Assembly (NCBI GenBank): GCA_902765855.1
Contig: CACXBF010000014.1
Location: 1 to 54,065, forward strand
DNA length: 54,065 nucleotides
Source: an uncultured Ruminococcus sp.
GTDB taxonomy: Bacteria > Bacillota > Clostridia > Oscillospirales > Acutalibacteraceae
Direction of reading: 5' to 3'
Shown here: positions 14,060-23,672 of the stretch, piece after piece
How the letters are laid out: each line of letters starts with the position of its first letter
Numbering within the stretch: the stretch's first letter is position 1
Made by a program: the position numbers and the translations under genes
Notes under the pieces: generated by a model
Databases searched by the model: none
What the model saw: only the letters and a program-made list of their open reading frames with translations
Told to the model about the DNA's origin: nothing

Positions 14060-15397
14060 TCAGGCTGTTTTTAGTTGCAGCGATTTCATTCGTTTTTTAT
14101 AGAGTATTAAACCTATTCCGCCTGAGATAAATTCCGAAACAGGAAAGGCTATCCATGTGTAATTCAAGCCGATAAGCGAAAATAACCAGAATGTTGGAAT
14201 CAAGCATAATATCTGTCTTGTTATTGATAGCAGCATACTTGTTTTGCCATCTCCTATCGCCTGAAAAAATATCGGCATCATAAGCGAAAAAACTGCAAAA
14301 ATAAAGCTTGTTCCTATAATAGGAAATGCTATTGAACCTATCGAATGAACTTCTTGACTATCTGAAAACAAATTTATCATTTCTCTTGGGAAAAATAAAA
14401 ATGCTACCATTCCAACAATCATAAAAATCGCCGATATTACGAAGGAATCAGTCATAATTCGCTTACAGCGTAAATATTCCTTTCTTGCAAAATTAAAGCT
14501 TATAACCGGAACTATACAAGTTTGCAAACCAAAAAGCGGTATAAAGAAAAAGCTCTGCATCTTATAATATAAGCCTAAAACTGTAACTGCTGAATCAGAA
14601 AATCCTGCAAGAATTATATTCAAAGCGAGTATATAAACTGTATATAAAAGCTGCATAATAATTGATGAATAACCATAATAGAATATTCTCTTTATGTAGT
14701 GTTTCATTTCTCTTAGTTTTGGCGGTTTATAATAGCCTTTAACTCCTGTAATAATTGCAGCGAGTATCTGACCGCATACAGTTGCATATGCCGCTCCGGC
14801 AACACCCATTTCGGGTATAGGGCCAAGTCCGAAAATCAAAATCGGGTCTAAAACTATATTTGTCAAAGCACCTGCAATCTGTGCTATCATTGGTAAACGC
14901 ATATTACCCTGTGATTGATGAACCTTTGTCCAGTTTCCTTCTAAAAATGCACCTATGCTCCCTATGCAAACTATATTTCCATAAGTCACCGCATCTGTTA
15001 TCGCCTGATCTGATGTAGCCGAGGTCATAACATATGGCCGCATAATTGAAACCGAAATAATCGCAAAAATTGCCCATATCGTAAACTCAATAACCGTGCC
15101 TGTTCCTGCGGCATTATAGGCGTCCTTTGATTTATCCTGAGCAAATTTTCTTGCCATATAGGTATTAACACCAACACCGGTTCCAACGGCTAAAGCTATT
15201 ATAATAAGCTGCATTGGATATATAACCGTCAAGGCTGTGAGTGCATCTTCGGAATATTTTCCCACAAAAAAGCTATCAACAATATTGTATAGCGCCTGTA
15301 TAAGCTGTGCAAGCATTACGGGCGGAGCTAATTTAAGAAGTATTTTTCCGATTTTTTCGGTACCAAAAAAAGCACTTTCAGAAAGCTCCTTTTTCAT
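14060..15397 (-). CDS. MATE-family multidrug/cation antiporter
   Basis: This is a 445-residue polytopic membrane protein with about 12 predicted spans in two halves. It carries the MATE N-terminal signature (PVMLAQLIQALYNIVDSFFV, GVGVNTYMARK). Such proteins export organic cations or drugs using Na+ or H+. The start has GAGGAGGT 6 bases upstream, inside the end of the marR gene, so translation is coupled. Pairing with a MarR repressor and a large palindrome at the promoter suggests induction by a ligand, possibly an exported compound. The substrate cannot be told from sequence. Confidence 0.88.
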   Translation of the reverse strand: MKKELSESAFFGTEKIGKILLKLAPPVMLAQLIQALYNIVDSFFVGKYSEDALTALTVIYPMQLIIIALAVGTGVGVNTYMARKFAQDKSKDAYNAAGTGTVIEFTIWAIFAIISVSIMRPYVMTSATSDQAITDAVTYGNIVCIGSIGAFLEGNWTKVHQSQGNMRLPMIAQIAGALTNIVLDPILIFGLGPIPEMGVAGAAYATVCGQILAAIITGVKGYYKPPKLREMKHYIKRIFYYGYSSIIMQLLYTVYILALNIILAGFSDSAVTVLGLYYKMQSFFFIPLFGLQTCIVPVISFNFARKEYLRCKRIMTDSFVISAIFMIVGMVAFLFFPREMINLFSDSQEVHSIGSIAFPIIGTSFIFAVFSLMMPIFFQAIGDGKTSMLLSITRQILCLIPTFWLFSLIGLNYTWIAFPVSEFISGGIGLILYKKRMKSLQLKTA

Positions 15398-15399
15398 AT

Positions 15400-15843
15400 T
15401 TATACCTCCTCATTCAAAGACAAACCCAGTGCATTATCAAATTCTAAAACTAATTTTGTCATAGTAGATATTTTATTTTCACTAATAGATTCAACCGTCT
15501 TTTCCTCTAATTTATTTAGCGAATTTAAAAGTGGCTCTGCATAAAGCTTTCCCTTTTCTGTCAAAACAAAAGCTTTTTCTCTGCCTCTACTATAATCTGA
15601 ACTAAGTTCAAGAAGCTCGTTAGAACGCATTAATGAAATGGTATGATTTATAGTCTGTCTTGGAATCATATAACTATCACAAATCTGCTTTTGTGTACAA
15701 AAACCAAATTCACGCAAGGTATAAAGCACAAGCATTTCGTTATAGCTGATATTATGTTTTTTCGACCATTCAGAATATGCCCCTCTGCATTTTATCATTG
15801 CTCGGTTAAGCTCATTAAACAGTTTTAAAGTTTGACTATCCAT
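15400..15843 (-). CDS. MarR-family transcriptional regulator
   Basis: The 147-residue protein has the MarR winged helix: helices at about 30-90 (LREFGFCTQKQICDSYMIPR, QTINHTISLM) followed by a wing with SRGREKAFVLTEKGK (about 100-115). It is the first gene of a two-gene operon with the MATE transporter. A 32-bp perfect palindrome lies just downstream of its -10 box, so autorepression is likely. The start at 15843 follows AAGAGAG. Confidence 0.88.
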   Translation of the reverse strand: MDSQTLKLFNELNRAMIKCRGAYSEWSKKHNISYNEMLVLYTLREFGFCTQKQICDSYMIPRQTINHTISLMRSNELLELSSDYSRGREKAFVLTEKGKLYAEPLLNSLNKLEEKTVESISENKISTMTKLVLEFDNALGLSLNEEV

Positions 15844-15864
15844 ATACTACTCTCTTTCAAGTGA

Positions 15865-15896
15865 AAAGCTATAATCCCATATGGGATTATAGCTTT
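15865..15896. promoter_or_regulatory. 32-bp perfect palindrome, probable MarR operator
   Basis: The left half AAAGCTATAATCCCAT is followed by its exact reverse complement. It abuts the -10 box of the marR promoter and would cover the transcription start, 22 bases before the start codon. Confidence 0.75.
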
Positions 15897-15925
15897 ATTA
15901 TATGTATAATTTATCTATAAGTCAA
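15897..15925 (-). promoter_or_regulatory. Promoter of the marR-MATE operon
   Basis: Minus-strand TTGACT (15920-15925) and TATAAT (15897-15902) are 17 bases apart, directly upstream of the palindrome. Confidence 0.8.
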
Positions 15926-16152
15926 GATTGCTCAAAATTTTTTTGGATTTTTATGCGTTTTAAAAATCACATTAACTTAATAATTTTTATTTTATAAATC
16001 TCTAAAATCATTTTTTTGAACAAAGTTTACCAGAAAATGCACTTTTCTTACCAGTTTATAGAAATTTAGATTTTTTATGATATAATGTAATAAAATAGTT
16101 TGTAGACTTTTGGAGCTATAATACTATTAAAAATTTCATCAGTTTTTACCTA

Positions 16153-16197
16153 AAAATGTATCGGGCCGAATAGCGGAAGTTCAGCCCGATACATTTT
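16153..16197 (-). terminator. Terminator of the recJ-relA-dtd-hydrolase run
   Basis: The 14-bp stem AAAATGTATCGGGC / GCCCGATACATTTT has T-rich flanks and lies just past the hydrolase stop at 16219. It could work in both directions. The 230 bases between it and marR hold nothing else recognised beyond the marR promoter. Confidence 0.8.
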
Positions 16198-16218
16198 ATT
16201 TTTTATCCATATTTAATT

Positions 16219-16845
16219 TTAAACATTCATCATACAAGGATTTGTTTTCCTCTCATGCTCAAGCATAGTTGCAGGACCATGACCACAATAAACCTTATAA
16301 TCACCAGTAAGATTTCTTAGTCTTTTCAATGATTGCAAAATTTCATTATAGCTGCCTGTCGGAAAATCAGTTCTTCCCATAGAACCAGTCATAAGAGTAT
16401 CACCGGTAAAAAGTATATCATCAATCATATAGCAACAGCTTCCAGCCGTATGACCGGGAGTATGAATAACTTTAATCCTATTTTCACCAAATGGAATTTC
16501 TTCTTCATCATTTACAATAATATCCGCATCAAAAGGTTGAATCTTCAAGCCACCCATAAACGAAGAAAGATTCAAGCCGGAATTATGCAGAAATTTTTCT
16601 TCACCATTATAAATAACAATTTTTGCACCGGTTTTCTGACGAAGCTCATCAGCATAACCTATATGGTCGAAATGTCCATGAGTCAGCAAAATATATTTAA
16701 CTTGTCCCTCGGCAAAATCATCTATTCGTTTATTAAGCTCTTTTGATGGTGCAGCTGGGTCAACTATGAGTCCCAAACCAATATCATCAGTTAAAACATA
16801 ACAATTTGTAGGCATAATACCGACTGCAAAAGTTTCAACATTCAT
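16219..16845 (-). CDS. Metallo-beta-lactamase-fold hydrolase (glyoxalase II-like)
   Basis: The 208-residue protein has the zinc motif THGHFDHIG (about residues 55-63). It also has the downstream ligands HTPGHTAGSCC (about 130), FTGDTLMTGSMGRTD (about 147) and a late His in YCGHGPAT (about 190). This is the small YcbL/GloB-type subgroup of thioester or related hydrolases; the substrate is uncertain. AAGGAGG lies 7 bases before the start, overlapping the end of dtd. It is last in the recJ-relA-dtd run. Confidence 0.85.
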   Translation of the reverse strand: MNVETFAVGIMPTNCYVLTDDIGLGLIVDPAAPSKELNKRIDDFAEGQVKYILLTHGHFDHIGYADELRQKTGAKIVIYNGEEKFLHNSGLNLSSFMGGLKIQPFDADIIVNDEEEIPFGENRIKVIHTPGHTAGSCCYMIDDILFTGDTLMTGSMGRTDFPTGSYNEILQSLKRLRNLTGDYKVYCGHGPATMLEHERKTNPCMMNV

Positions 16846-16857
16846 CAGAAAACCTCC

Positions 16858-17316
16858 TTAATGCTTTGCAAGTTCTTTTGAGTCTATCACAAGCGTTACA
16901 GGACCATCGTTCAAAAGCTGTACTTTCATATCAGCACCGAAAACTCCCTTTTCTACCTTTTTGACGCCATTTTCATGCAAACATTCACAAAAATATTCAT
17001 AAAGCGGATTTGCAATATCAGGCATAGCTGCATTTGTAAAATTTGGGCGTCTGCCCTTTCTTGCGTCTGCACAAAGCGTAAAATTAGATATAACAAGTGC
17101 TGAACCGTCAATATCCAAAAGTGAAAGATTCATTTTGTCGTTTTCATCTGTGAATATTCTAAGTCCTGCAATTTTTGCAGCAAGAGTTTTTGCCTCGGAT
17201 TCATCGTCACCATTTTCTACTCCGAGAAGTATAAGAAATCCGCTCTCGATACTTCCCTTAACATCGCCATCAACAGTGACAGAAGCATTGGTTACTCTTT
17301 GAATTACAGCTTTCAA
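16858..17316 (-). CDS. dtd: D-aminoacyl-tRNA deacylase
   Basis: The 152-residue enzyme hydrolyses D-amino acids (for example D-Tyr) from tRNA. The family motifs [17 protein letters not shown] (usual form SQFTL) and [10 protein letters not shown] (the GPVT active-site loop) are present. The start codon is TTG at 17316, with GGAGTG 7 bases upstream and no better ATG; MKAVIQRV is the standard N-terminus. It lies between relA and the hydrolase, the order commonly seen in clostridia and bacilli. Confidence 0.92.
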   Translation of the reverse strand: MKAVIQRVTNASVTVDGDVKGSIESGFLILLGVENGDDESEAKTLAAKIAGLRIFTDENDKMNLSLLDIDGSALVISNFTLCADARKGRRPNFTNAAMPDIANPLYEYFCECLHENGVKKVEKGVFGADMKVQLLNDGPVTLVIDSKELAKH

Positions 17317-17339
17317 TTATTTCACTCCAATATATTTTT

Positions 17340-19724
17340 TTAAACTCTGCCAATAGACGAAACACCTTTTATAGTATTAAGCCTTGAAATTATGCTCTTT
17401 AGGTGGTCTATACTGTTAATAGTTATAGTCACCTCTATAATTGCCATTCCGTCCTTAGCCTCTCTTGAGGAAAGACTGTGAATGAATATATGCAGACTCG
17501 AAAGCTGATTAGCAACATCAGCAAGAAGTCCTGTTCTATCAACAGCAATAATCTGTAAAGTAGTCTGGAAGCTTTCTCTGACATCTCCTGCCCATTTTAC
17601 TTTAACCCAACGCTGCGGCTCAGGTGCGTTCTTTATATCCTTCGGAACATTTGTACAAGACTTTTTATGTATAGAAACGCCGTAGCCCCTTGTGATAAAG
17701 CCGATAATATCATCGCCCGGAAGTGGATTACAGCACTTTGAGAATTTGACAAGACAATCATCAATTCCGCTAACGATAACACCGTTACTTACTTTCTTCT
17801 TGGCAACCTCTGTAATTTGAGGCATATCAGGTTTATCGTGTTTTTCATAATGCTTAACATATTCTTCCTTGATTCTCGGCATAATTCTCCAAAGCTGGAT
17901 ACCGCCATACCCGATTGAAGCATAGAAATCATCAAGATTTTTGCAATTTTGACGCTTTATAATCTCGAAAAGGAAATGTTCAAGTTCATCAGACGGAATA
18001 TCAATATTAAGTCTTCTAAGCTCTGCGTCAAGCTGTGCTTTACCCTCAATAATATTCTCTTCTCGCTTTTCCTTTTTAAACCAAGAACGAATCTTACTCT
18101 TTGCCTCGCTTGTGCGTACAATATTAAGCCAATCTCTTTTTGGACAACCATTTTCCTTAGTAGTAATAATTTCTACGATTTCGCCATTCTTAACCTTATA
18201 ATCAATCGGTACAATTCGCTTATCAACTTTTGCACCAATCATTCTGTTACCAACCTCAGTATGAATGGCATAAGCAACATCGATTACCGTTGCGCCAGTT
18301 GGAAGGCTGATAATATCGCCCTTTGGAGTAAATACAAAAACTTCCTCAGGAACTAAATCCATCTTAATTGTACGAACAATATCGGTGGCGTCATCATCAC
18401 TCTGATTTTCAAGCATTTTGCGAATCCAAGCAAGCCTATCATCAAGAGAATCATTCTTACCGGAAATACCGAGCTTATATTTCCAGTGTGCTGCGATACC
18501 ATATTCGGCAGTATAATGCATCTCCCATGTTCTTATCTGAATCTCAAACGGAATGCCGTCCTTACCGATAACAGTAGTATGCAATGATTGATACATATTT
18601 GGCTTAGGAGTGGAAATATAGTCCTTAAATCTATTAGGAAGCGGAGTAAACAAGTCATGAACTACACCGAGAACATTATAGCAATCGATAACAGTATCAA
18701 CTATAACTCTAACAGCAAAAATATCATAAATCTGGTCCATATTTTTGCCCTTCATAAAGGTTTTACGATATATTCCATGAATACTCTTAACTCTGCCCTC
18801 AATATAAACATTCGGAATATCGGGGTCAAGACGCTCGTGGAGCATCTTGATTGTATCCTGAATAAACTGCTTTCTATCTTCTTTCTTGAGGGCAATAGCG
18901 TCCTCAATCTCACGATAGCCAACAGGGTCAAGGTAGCGTATGGATAAATCCTCCATCTCTTCCTTGATAGCACGAATACCAAGTCTATGTGCTATAGGAG
19001 CATAAACCTCCATATTTTCAAGAGCCTTATCACGCCTATGCTGTTCCTTCATACATTCGATTGTACGCATATTATGAAGTCTGTCAGCAAGCTTTATGAT
19101 AATAACACGAATATCCTTTGCCATAGCCATAAGCATTTTACGAATATTCTCTGCCTGCTGTACTTCTCTCGAAGAATATGGGATTTTACCGAGCTTTGTA
19201 ACACCATCAATAAGTTCAGCTATTTCATCGCCAAATTCTTTACGGATTTCATCAAGGGTAACTGGTGTATCCTCTACAACATCGTGTAAAAGTGCAGCGG
19301 CAACGGATTCGTTATCCATACCAAGCTGTACGAGAATATATGCCACAGAAACCGGGTGGAAAATATAGGGTATACCGGAAGAGCGTCTTTGATGGCCATG
19401 CTCTTTCAGTGCAACGCGATATGCCTTATTGATTAAATCCATATCATAAACATGGTCACTTTGATTTATAAGCTCCACAAGGTCGTTGAAATCCTTATAA
19501 AATTCTAAATCTTTACTTACAATTCCGCAATTTTCCTTTGTAATATCAGCAGGAACCTCCTCTGCGATTATAGCAAGCTCAGATTTCTTTTCGGAATTCT
19601 CCTTAGATTCAGGCTCTGATTTTTGCTCAGAATTTTCATTAGGTTTTGGTTCAGGATTTTGTTCGGATTTACACTCAGACTCGTCGCCTTTAGTTTCCGT
19701 AATATTTTTTTTCTTATCTTCCAT
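17340..19724 (-). CDS. relA: Bifunctional (p)ppGpp synthetase/hydrolase, RelA/SpoT family
   Basis: About 794 residues. The HD hydrolase domain (FHPVSVAYILVQLG, LLHDVVEDT, about 120-260) is followed by the synthetase domain (DRLHNM, then YDIFAVRVI and YQSLHTTV, about 300-430). A TGS domain follows (EVFVFTPKGDIISLPTGATV, about 465-525), then a zinc-finger/CC region (KFSKCCNPLPGDDI, about 650) and a C-terminal ACT domain (about 720-795). HD residues are retained, so both activities are likely. The N-terminus carries an unusual acidic/Lys-rich extension of about 50 residues with repeated EQK/EPKSE units. ATG 19724 fits AAGGAG spacing and overlaps the recJ end. Confidence 0.92.
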   Translation of the reverse strand: MEDKKKNITETKGDESECKSEQNPEPKPNENSEQKSEPESKENSEKKSELAIIAEEVPADITKENCGIVSKDLEFYKDFNDLVELINQSDHVYDMDLINKAYRVALKEHGHQRRSSGIPYIFHPVSVAYILVQLGMDNESVAAALLHDVVEDTPVTLDEIRKEFGDEIAELIDGVTKLGKIPYSSREVQQAENIRKMLMAMAKDIRVIIIKLADRLHNMRTIECMKEQHRRDKALENMEVYAPIAHRLGIRAIKEEMEDLSIRYLDPVGYREIEDAIALKKEDRKQFIQDTIKMLHERLDPDIPNVYIEGRVKSIHGIYRKTFMKGKNMDQIYDIFAVRVIVDTVIDCYNVLGVVHDLFTPLPNRFKDYISTPKPNMYQSLHTTVIGKDGIPFEIQIRTWEMHYTAEYGIAAHWKYKLGISGKNDSLDDRLAWIRKMLENQSDDDATDIVRTIKMDLVPEEVFVFTPKGDIISLPTGATVIDVAYAIHTEVGNRMIGAKVDKRIVPIDYKVKNGEIVEIITTKENGCPKRDWLNIVRTSEAKSKIRSWFKKEKREENIIEGKAQLDAELRRLNIDIPSDELEHFLFEIIKRQNCKNLDDFYASIGYGGIQLWRIMPRIKEEYVKHYEKHDKPDMPQITEVAKKKVSNGVIVSGIDDCLVKFSKCCNPLPGDDIIGFITRGYGVSIHKKSCTNVPKDIKNAPEPQRWVKVKWAGDVRESFQTTLQIIAVDRTGLLADVANQLSSLHIFIHSLSSREAKDGMAIIEVTITINSIDHLKSIISRLNTIKGVSSIGRV

Positions 19725-21759
19725 AACCAGCACACTCCTTCATTTTTCTAAGCAGCTTAGAGGCATTTATATCTACCTTACCGCTGACATTATTTATTGT
19801 TATATAATAAACTCCACCATTAGAGTTCATTGTTATAAGATATAATTCTTTCATTATATCAAGAATCAACAGCAGTTTAAAAAGGCTTATTTTCATATTA
19901 AGTCTGTGCATTAAAATTTCCGGCAAATAAGCATTATCCTTAGACGCTCTTATATATCTATAAACAACAGCAAATTCTTCTCTTGTTGGAATATTATCTG
20001 CAAGAAATGTTTTATCAAGAGTTTCACCCCTCAAAAACGCCTCGTAATTTCTTTGCTCAAGAAGCAAAGCCTTATTATCATTTTCAGAAAGCTTTATTTC
20101 ACGAGTAATAATTGAAACTGTTTCCTGCCCCATATAGACATTTTCGTCAAGAGTAACGGCGACATCTATTATATCGCCCTCCTTATAATAAAACTCATCA
20201 AGAGTTGTAGAAAACTTTAATACACTTATTCTTGCTTTTCCACGACTCAGTGAAAGTCTTAGATGCTTACCTCCACCCATTTCTGTAATTTTATCAAACC
20301 TCATATCACAAAGTGCAAATACGGGCTTGGCATTTCCAAAACCAAAAGGTTCAAGTAAGGCAATTTGCTTTGCCGCCGAAACTGAAATAGCTTCAGGTTT
20401 CAACTTACATTCAATATTAACCGAGGGAATTGCTTCTTCACAGGTCTTGGCATATTCGTTTATTCTTCGTCTAAATTCAGAGATATTTTCTTTTTCTATG
20501 CTAAATCCAACTGCCATCGGGTGACCACCATATTTTGTCAGCAAATCTCCACATTCAAAAATAGCGTCGCACAGCGAAAATCCTTTGATACTTCTACCCG
20601 AACCGCGAGATTCTCCATTTTCGGTAGAAATTATTATAACCGGCTTTCCTATTCGTTCTGTCATTCTCGCCGAGGCAATTCCTATAACTCCGTGATGCCA
20701 ATTTTCTCCATCAACTACAACGACTCTATCAAGAAGATATTCAGGGTGTTCAGCGATAATATTATCTATATCATTAGAAATATTTGTTTCTATATCTTTG
20801 CGTTGATTATTTTCTTCGCAAAGTTTTTCTGCAAGCTGTTCTGCTTCGTCTGGGTCTTCGGTAAGCAAAAGCTTTAATGCAGATTCTGCTGTACTCATTC
20901 TGCCCGCGGCATTTATTCTCGGTGCAACTGAAAATGCAACTGTTCCTGCGGAAAGCTTATCTACATTTATCCCCGCCTTTTCAAACAATGCTGATAAACC
21001 AATTCTTTCAGAAACTGCAAGAGAATTTAAACCATATTTTATTATAATTCTATTTTCACCATCAACAGGAACTAAATCTGCGATTGTTCCTAAGGCGGCT
21101 AAATCCGAGTAATTTTCAAGTGCTGTGAAGAAATCTCCGCCCTCGAGAGCGGCAACGAGTTTAAGTGCTATTCCTGCTCCGCAATACATTTTATATGGCG
21201 ACCCGCAATCGGCTCTATGCGGGTCTACTACTGCAACAGCTTTAGGAAGAACATCAAGTGGTCTGTGGTGGTCTGTTATGATTGTATCTATTCCAAGAGA
21301 ACTTGCATAATCTACTTCGTCAACGGCGACTATACCATTATCAACAGTGATTATTAAGCTTACTCCTTGATTTTTGAGTTTTGTTATTGCATTTTTATTA
21401 AGGCCATAGCCATCACCCTCACGAGTAGGAATATAATACATCACATTAGCAAAAACAGATTCAAGATATGAAAAAAGAATAGCTGTAGCTGTAACGCCAT
21501 CACAATCATAATCGCCATATACGCATATTTTTTCATAAGAAAGAACAGCTTTTTTTATTCTTTCACACGCAATATCCATATCCTTAATAAGCATAGGGTC
21601 AGAAAGTTCTGCATCATTAGAAAGAAAAACTCCTGTTTTTTCTACTGTATCAATTCCTCTTGAGGAAAGCAGCATTGCCAAAAACGGCGGGATACCGCTT
21701 TGTTTTGCAAGCTCTTTAGCCTTGAGCTTATCATTTTCTGTAATAATCCAATCTTTCAT
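19714..21759 (-). CDS. recJ: Single-stranded-DNA exonuclease RecJ
   Basis: The roughly 681-residue protein is a 5'-3' exonuclease acting on single-stranded DNA in recombination and mismatch repair. The DHH-family motifs are present: DYDCDGVTATAIL (about 80), VDNGI, and TDHHRP (about 160). The DHHA1 region (RINAAGRMSTA, SGRSIKGFSLCDAI, KYGGHPMAVGF) and OB-like domain follow. About 110 extra C-terminal residues (from EAFLRGETLDK) resemble the extended Firmicutes RecJ. ATG 21759 (a GTG precedes it by one codon) has only a modest GGCGGTG site. relA overlaps its 3' end. Confidence 0.92.
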   Translation of the reverse strand: MKDWIITENDKLKAKELAKQSGIPPFLAMLLSSRGIDTVEKTGVFLSNDAELSDPMLIKDMDIACERIKKAVLSYEKICVYGDYDCDGVTATAILFSYLESVFANVMYYIPTREGDGYGLNKNAITKLKNQGVSLIITVDNGIVAVDEVDYASSLGIDTIITDHHRPLDVLPKAVAVVDPHRADCGSPYKMYCGAGIALKLVAALEGGDFFTALENYSDLAALGTIADLVPVDGENRIIIKYGLNSLAVSERIGLSALFEKAGINVDKLSAGTVAFSVAPRINAAGRMSTAESALKLLLTEDPDEAEQLAEKLCEENNQRKDIETNISNDIDNIIAEHPEYLLDRVVVVDGENWHHGVIGIASARMTERIGKPVIIISTENGESRGSGRSIKGFSLCDAIFECGDLLTKYGGHPMAVGFSIEKENISEFRRRINEYAKTCEEAIPSVNIECKLKPEAISVSAAKQIALLEPFGFGNAKPVFALCDMRFDKITEMGGGKHLRLSLSRGKARISVLKFSTTLDEFYYKEGDIIDVAVTLDENVYMGQETVSIITREIKLSENDNKALLLEQRNYEAFLRGETLDKTFLADNIPTREEFAVVYRYIRASKDNAYLPEILMHRLNMKISLFKLLLILDIMKELYLITMNSNGGVYYITINNVSGKVDINASKLLRKMKECAGYGR

Positions 21760-22062
21760 CACTGCACCGCCACAAAACCCTTTAAATATAAACTCTTTCC
21801 TAATTTTTTATAATATATGATTTTACCATTTTTCTAGATTTTTTTCAATATTTTATACCAAAAAGAATTTCATCGTAAATAGCAAAATCACCACTTATCT
21901 AACGCACTTTTCTAAGACCTAAAACTTTAAGTGTCTTTTTGGAAAATCTATTCACTAAATATAGTATTCGCCCGTTGTGTCAATAATCTTACCTTTTTGT
22001 AGTGATTTTCAGACAATCAAAAGCATAAACATATATAAGAACAAACAGCGAGGTGGCTTATT

Positions 22063-22344
22063 ATGAAAAAAAAGAAAAATGATGAATTAAAGCCTCGCTT
22101 ATTCGGTGGGTTTGGGCTTCCATATGGAATTGTCAAAAGCTCTGTACATATAGAAATAAACAGCAATCGTGAGGCTATTATTGACGGCAGCAGCGGCATA
22201 CTTGAATATAACGAATGTTGCATAAAAGTCAGCACAGGCAAAATGATTGTTGCCTTTAAGGGGCGGGGGCTTTTTATTCGCTGTATGTCGGATTCTTCTA
22301 TGGTCATTGAAGGCTATATAAGCTCTGTCGAGTATGTCAGATAA
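22063..22344 (+). CDS. yqfC: Sporulation protein YqfC (YabP family)
   Basis: The 93-residue YabP/YqfC-family protein has the conserved order LPYGIVKSSVHIEINSNREA, GSSGILEYNECCIKV and ALKGRGL-like AFKGRGLFIR. In Bacillus the gene is under mother-cell sigma-E control and required for efficient sporulation. A ribosome site GAGGTGG precedes the start. It is followed 15 bases later by yqfD, the usual pairing. The 300 bases upstream contain no other gene; no convincing sigma-E promoter was assigned. Confidence 0.88.
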   Translation: MKKKKNDELKPRLFGGFGLPYGIVKSSVHIEINSNREAIIDGSSGILEYNECCIKVSTGKMIVAFKGRGLFIRCMSDSSMVIEGYISSVEYVR

Positions 22345-22358
22345 AAGGGGAAATTTTC

Positions 22359-23579
22359 TTGATACTTAGATTTTTAAGATGGTTTTCCGGCTATGCAAAA
22401 TTTAATGCCAAAGGTAAATTTCCGGAACGCCTACTAAATATGACTATGAAAAATGGTATACGGCTTTGGGGGATGCGTTCCGATAGTAATTCTCTTACAG
22501 CTTATGTTTTCGCAAGAGAATATAAACTTCTGCGACCCTTTGCAAAACGCTGCGAGCTTACCTTGAAATGTACAAAAAAAGGCGGTTTGCCATTTATAAT
22601 ATCTCAATATAAAATCAGAATTGGTCTGCTTATCGGTGCGATACTTTATATTGCAATTTCAATCATACTTTCGAGCTTTATCTGGAATATAAATATCAAT
22701 ACAAGTGGAAGTATCAACGAATATGAACTAAGAGAAGAATTGCGTTCTCTTGGACTTTATGAAGGTGCTAAAATTTCGGATATAAACATTCAAGATATAG
22801 AACAACAAACGACTATGGATATGGATAATATTGCTTGGATTTCTATAAATATAACCGGAACTCTTGTAAATATAGAACTTAGTCCGAGAGTTGACAAAAA
22901 AGCTCCAACAGACAAAACACCATCAAATATTATAGCAAGCTCAGATGGAGTTATAACCGGTATTGAAGCCGGTGAAGGCAAGCCCTCTGTTAAAATCGGA
23001 GAAGCTGTTGTCAAGGGGCAAATGCTGGTAAGCGGAATTTTGGAATATGATGTAGGAGGATTTAAGCTCAAACATTCCGACGCAAAAATCTATGCACAAA
23101 CCAAGAAAACCCTTTCAGTAAGTGTTCCGCTTAAAGAAACTATTCTTAAAAAGAGTGATTTCAATACATATAAAAAAAGTCTTTCTCTACTCTGGTGTAG
23201 TTTTCCGATAAGCATTTATGGAACACCAGACGGCTATATTTCTACTCAGGTAAAAAATGAAAATATTGAACTTTTCGGCACCCAGTTGCCTATTAAAGTT
23301 ACAACAGAAAATTATAATATATATGAGAATATGGAAGTTAAACGCACAGAAAAGCAGGCTCGCACTCTTGCCGAAAAACAACTTTCTGTTCTTGAAACTT
23401 TCGACTTGAATAATGCAAAATCCTATACAAAAAAGTATACACAAAAAATTTCTAAAGGAAACCTTATTCTCACAGGAACATATACCTGCATCGAAGATAT
23501 TGCTATACAGCAAGAAATAAAAATAGACGGTTCAATCACCCAAGGAAATGGTAATGAACCGTCAAAAGAAGAAAACTGA
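22359..23579 (+). CDS. yqfD: Sporulation protein YqfD
   Basis: The 406-residue protein has one membrane span near residues 88-110 (IGLLIGAILYIAISIILSSF) and a long extracytoplasmic or intermembrane part. The family pattern is visible: FSGYAKFNAKGKFPERLLNM at the N-terminus and EYELREELRSLGLYEGAKIS, DMDNIAWISINITGTLV in the POTRA-like region. YqfD supports engulfment-stage sporulation. The start codon is TTG at 22359 with AAAGGGG upstream; MILRFLRWF is the usual N-terminus. It forms an operon with yqfC. Confidence 0.88.
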   Translation: MILRFLRWFSGYAKFNAKGKFPERLLNMTMKNGIRLWGMRSDSNSLTAYVFAREYKLLRPFAKRCELTLKCTKKGGLPFIISQYKIRIGLLIGAILYIAISIILSSFIWNININTSGSINEYELREELRSLGLYEGAKISDINIQDIEQQTTMDMDNIAWISINITGTLVNIELSPRVDKKAPTDKTPSNIIASSDGVITGIEAGEGKPSVKIGEAVVKGQMLVSGILEYDVGGFKLKHSDAKIYAQTKKTLSVSVPLKETILKKSDFNTYKKSLSLLWCSFPISIYGTPDGYISTQVKNENIELFGTQLPIKVTTENYNIYENMEVKRTEKQARTLAEKQLSVLETFDLNNAKSYTKKYTQKISKGNLILTGTYTCIEDIAIQQEIKIDGSITQGNGNEPSKEEN

Positions 23580-23596
23580 TATTTTTCTATATTAAA

Positions 23597-23635
23597 TCAG
23601 ACGGATAAAAGCTTAAATAGCCTTTATCCGTCTGA
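23597..23635. terminator. Shared bidirectional terminator between yqfD and the fusion gene
   Basis: A 13-bp perfect stem TCAGACGGATAAA / TTTATCCGTCTGA lies between the convergent genes, with T-rich flanks on both strands. Confidence 0.85.
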
Positions 23636-23672
23636 AATTTTATTATAAGTATATTATTCTAAATAAACACTA

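Noticed and set aside
21763-22062. Sigma-E promoter for yqfC-yqfD
   Set aside because: An AT-rich CATATATA-like stretch exists near 22027, but no convincing -35/-10 pair at proper spacing was found by eye.
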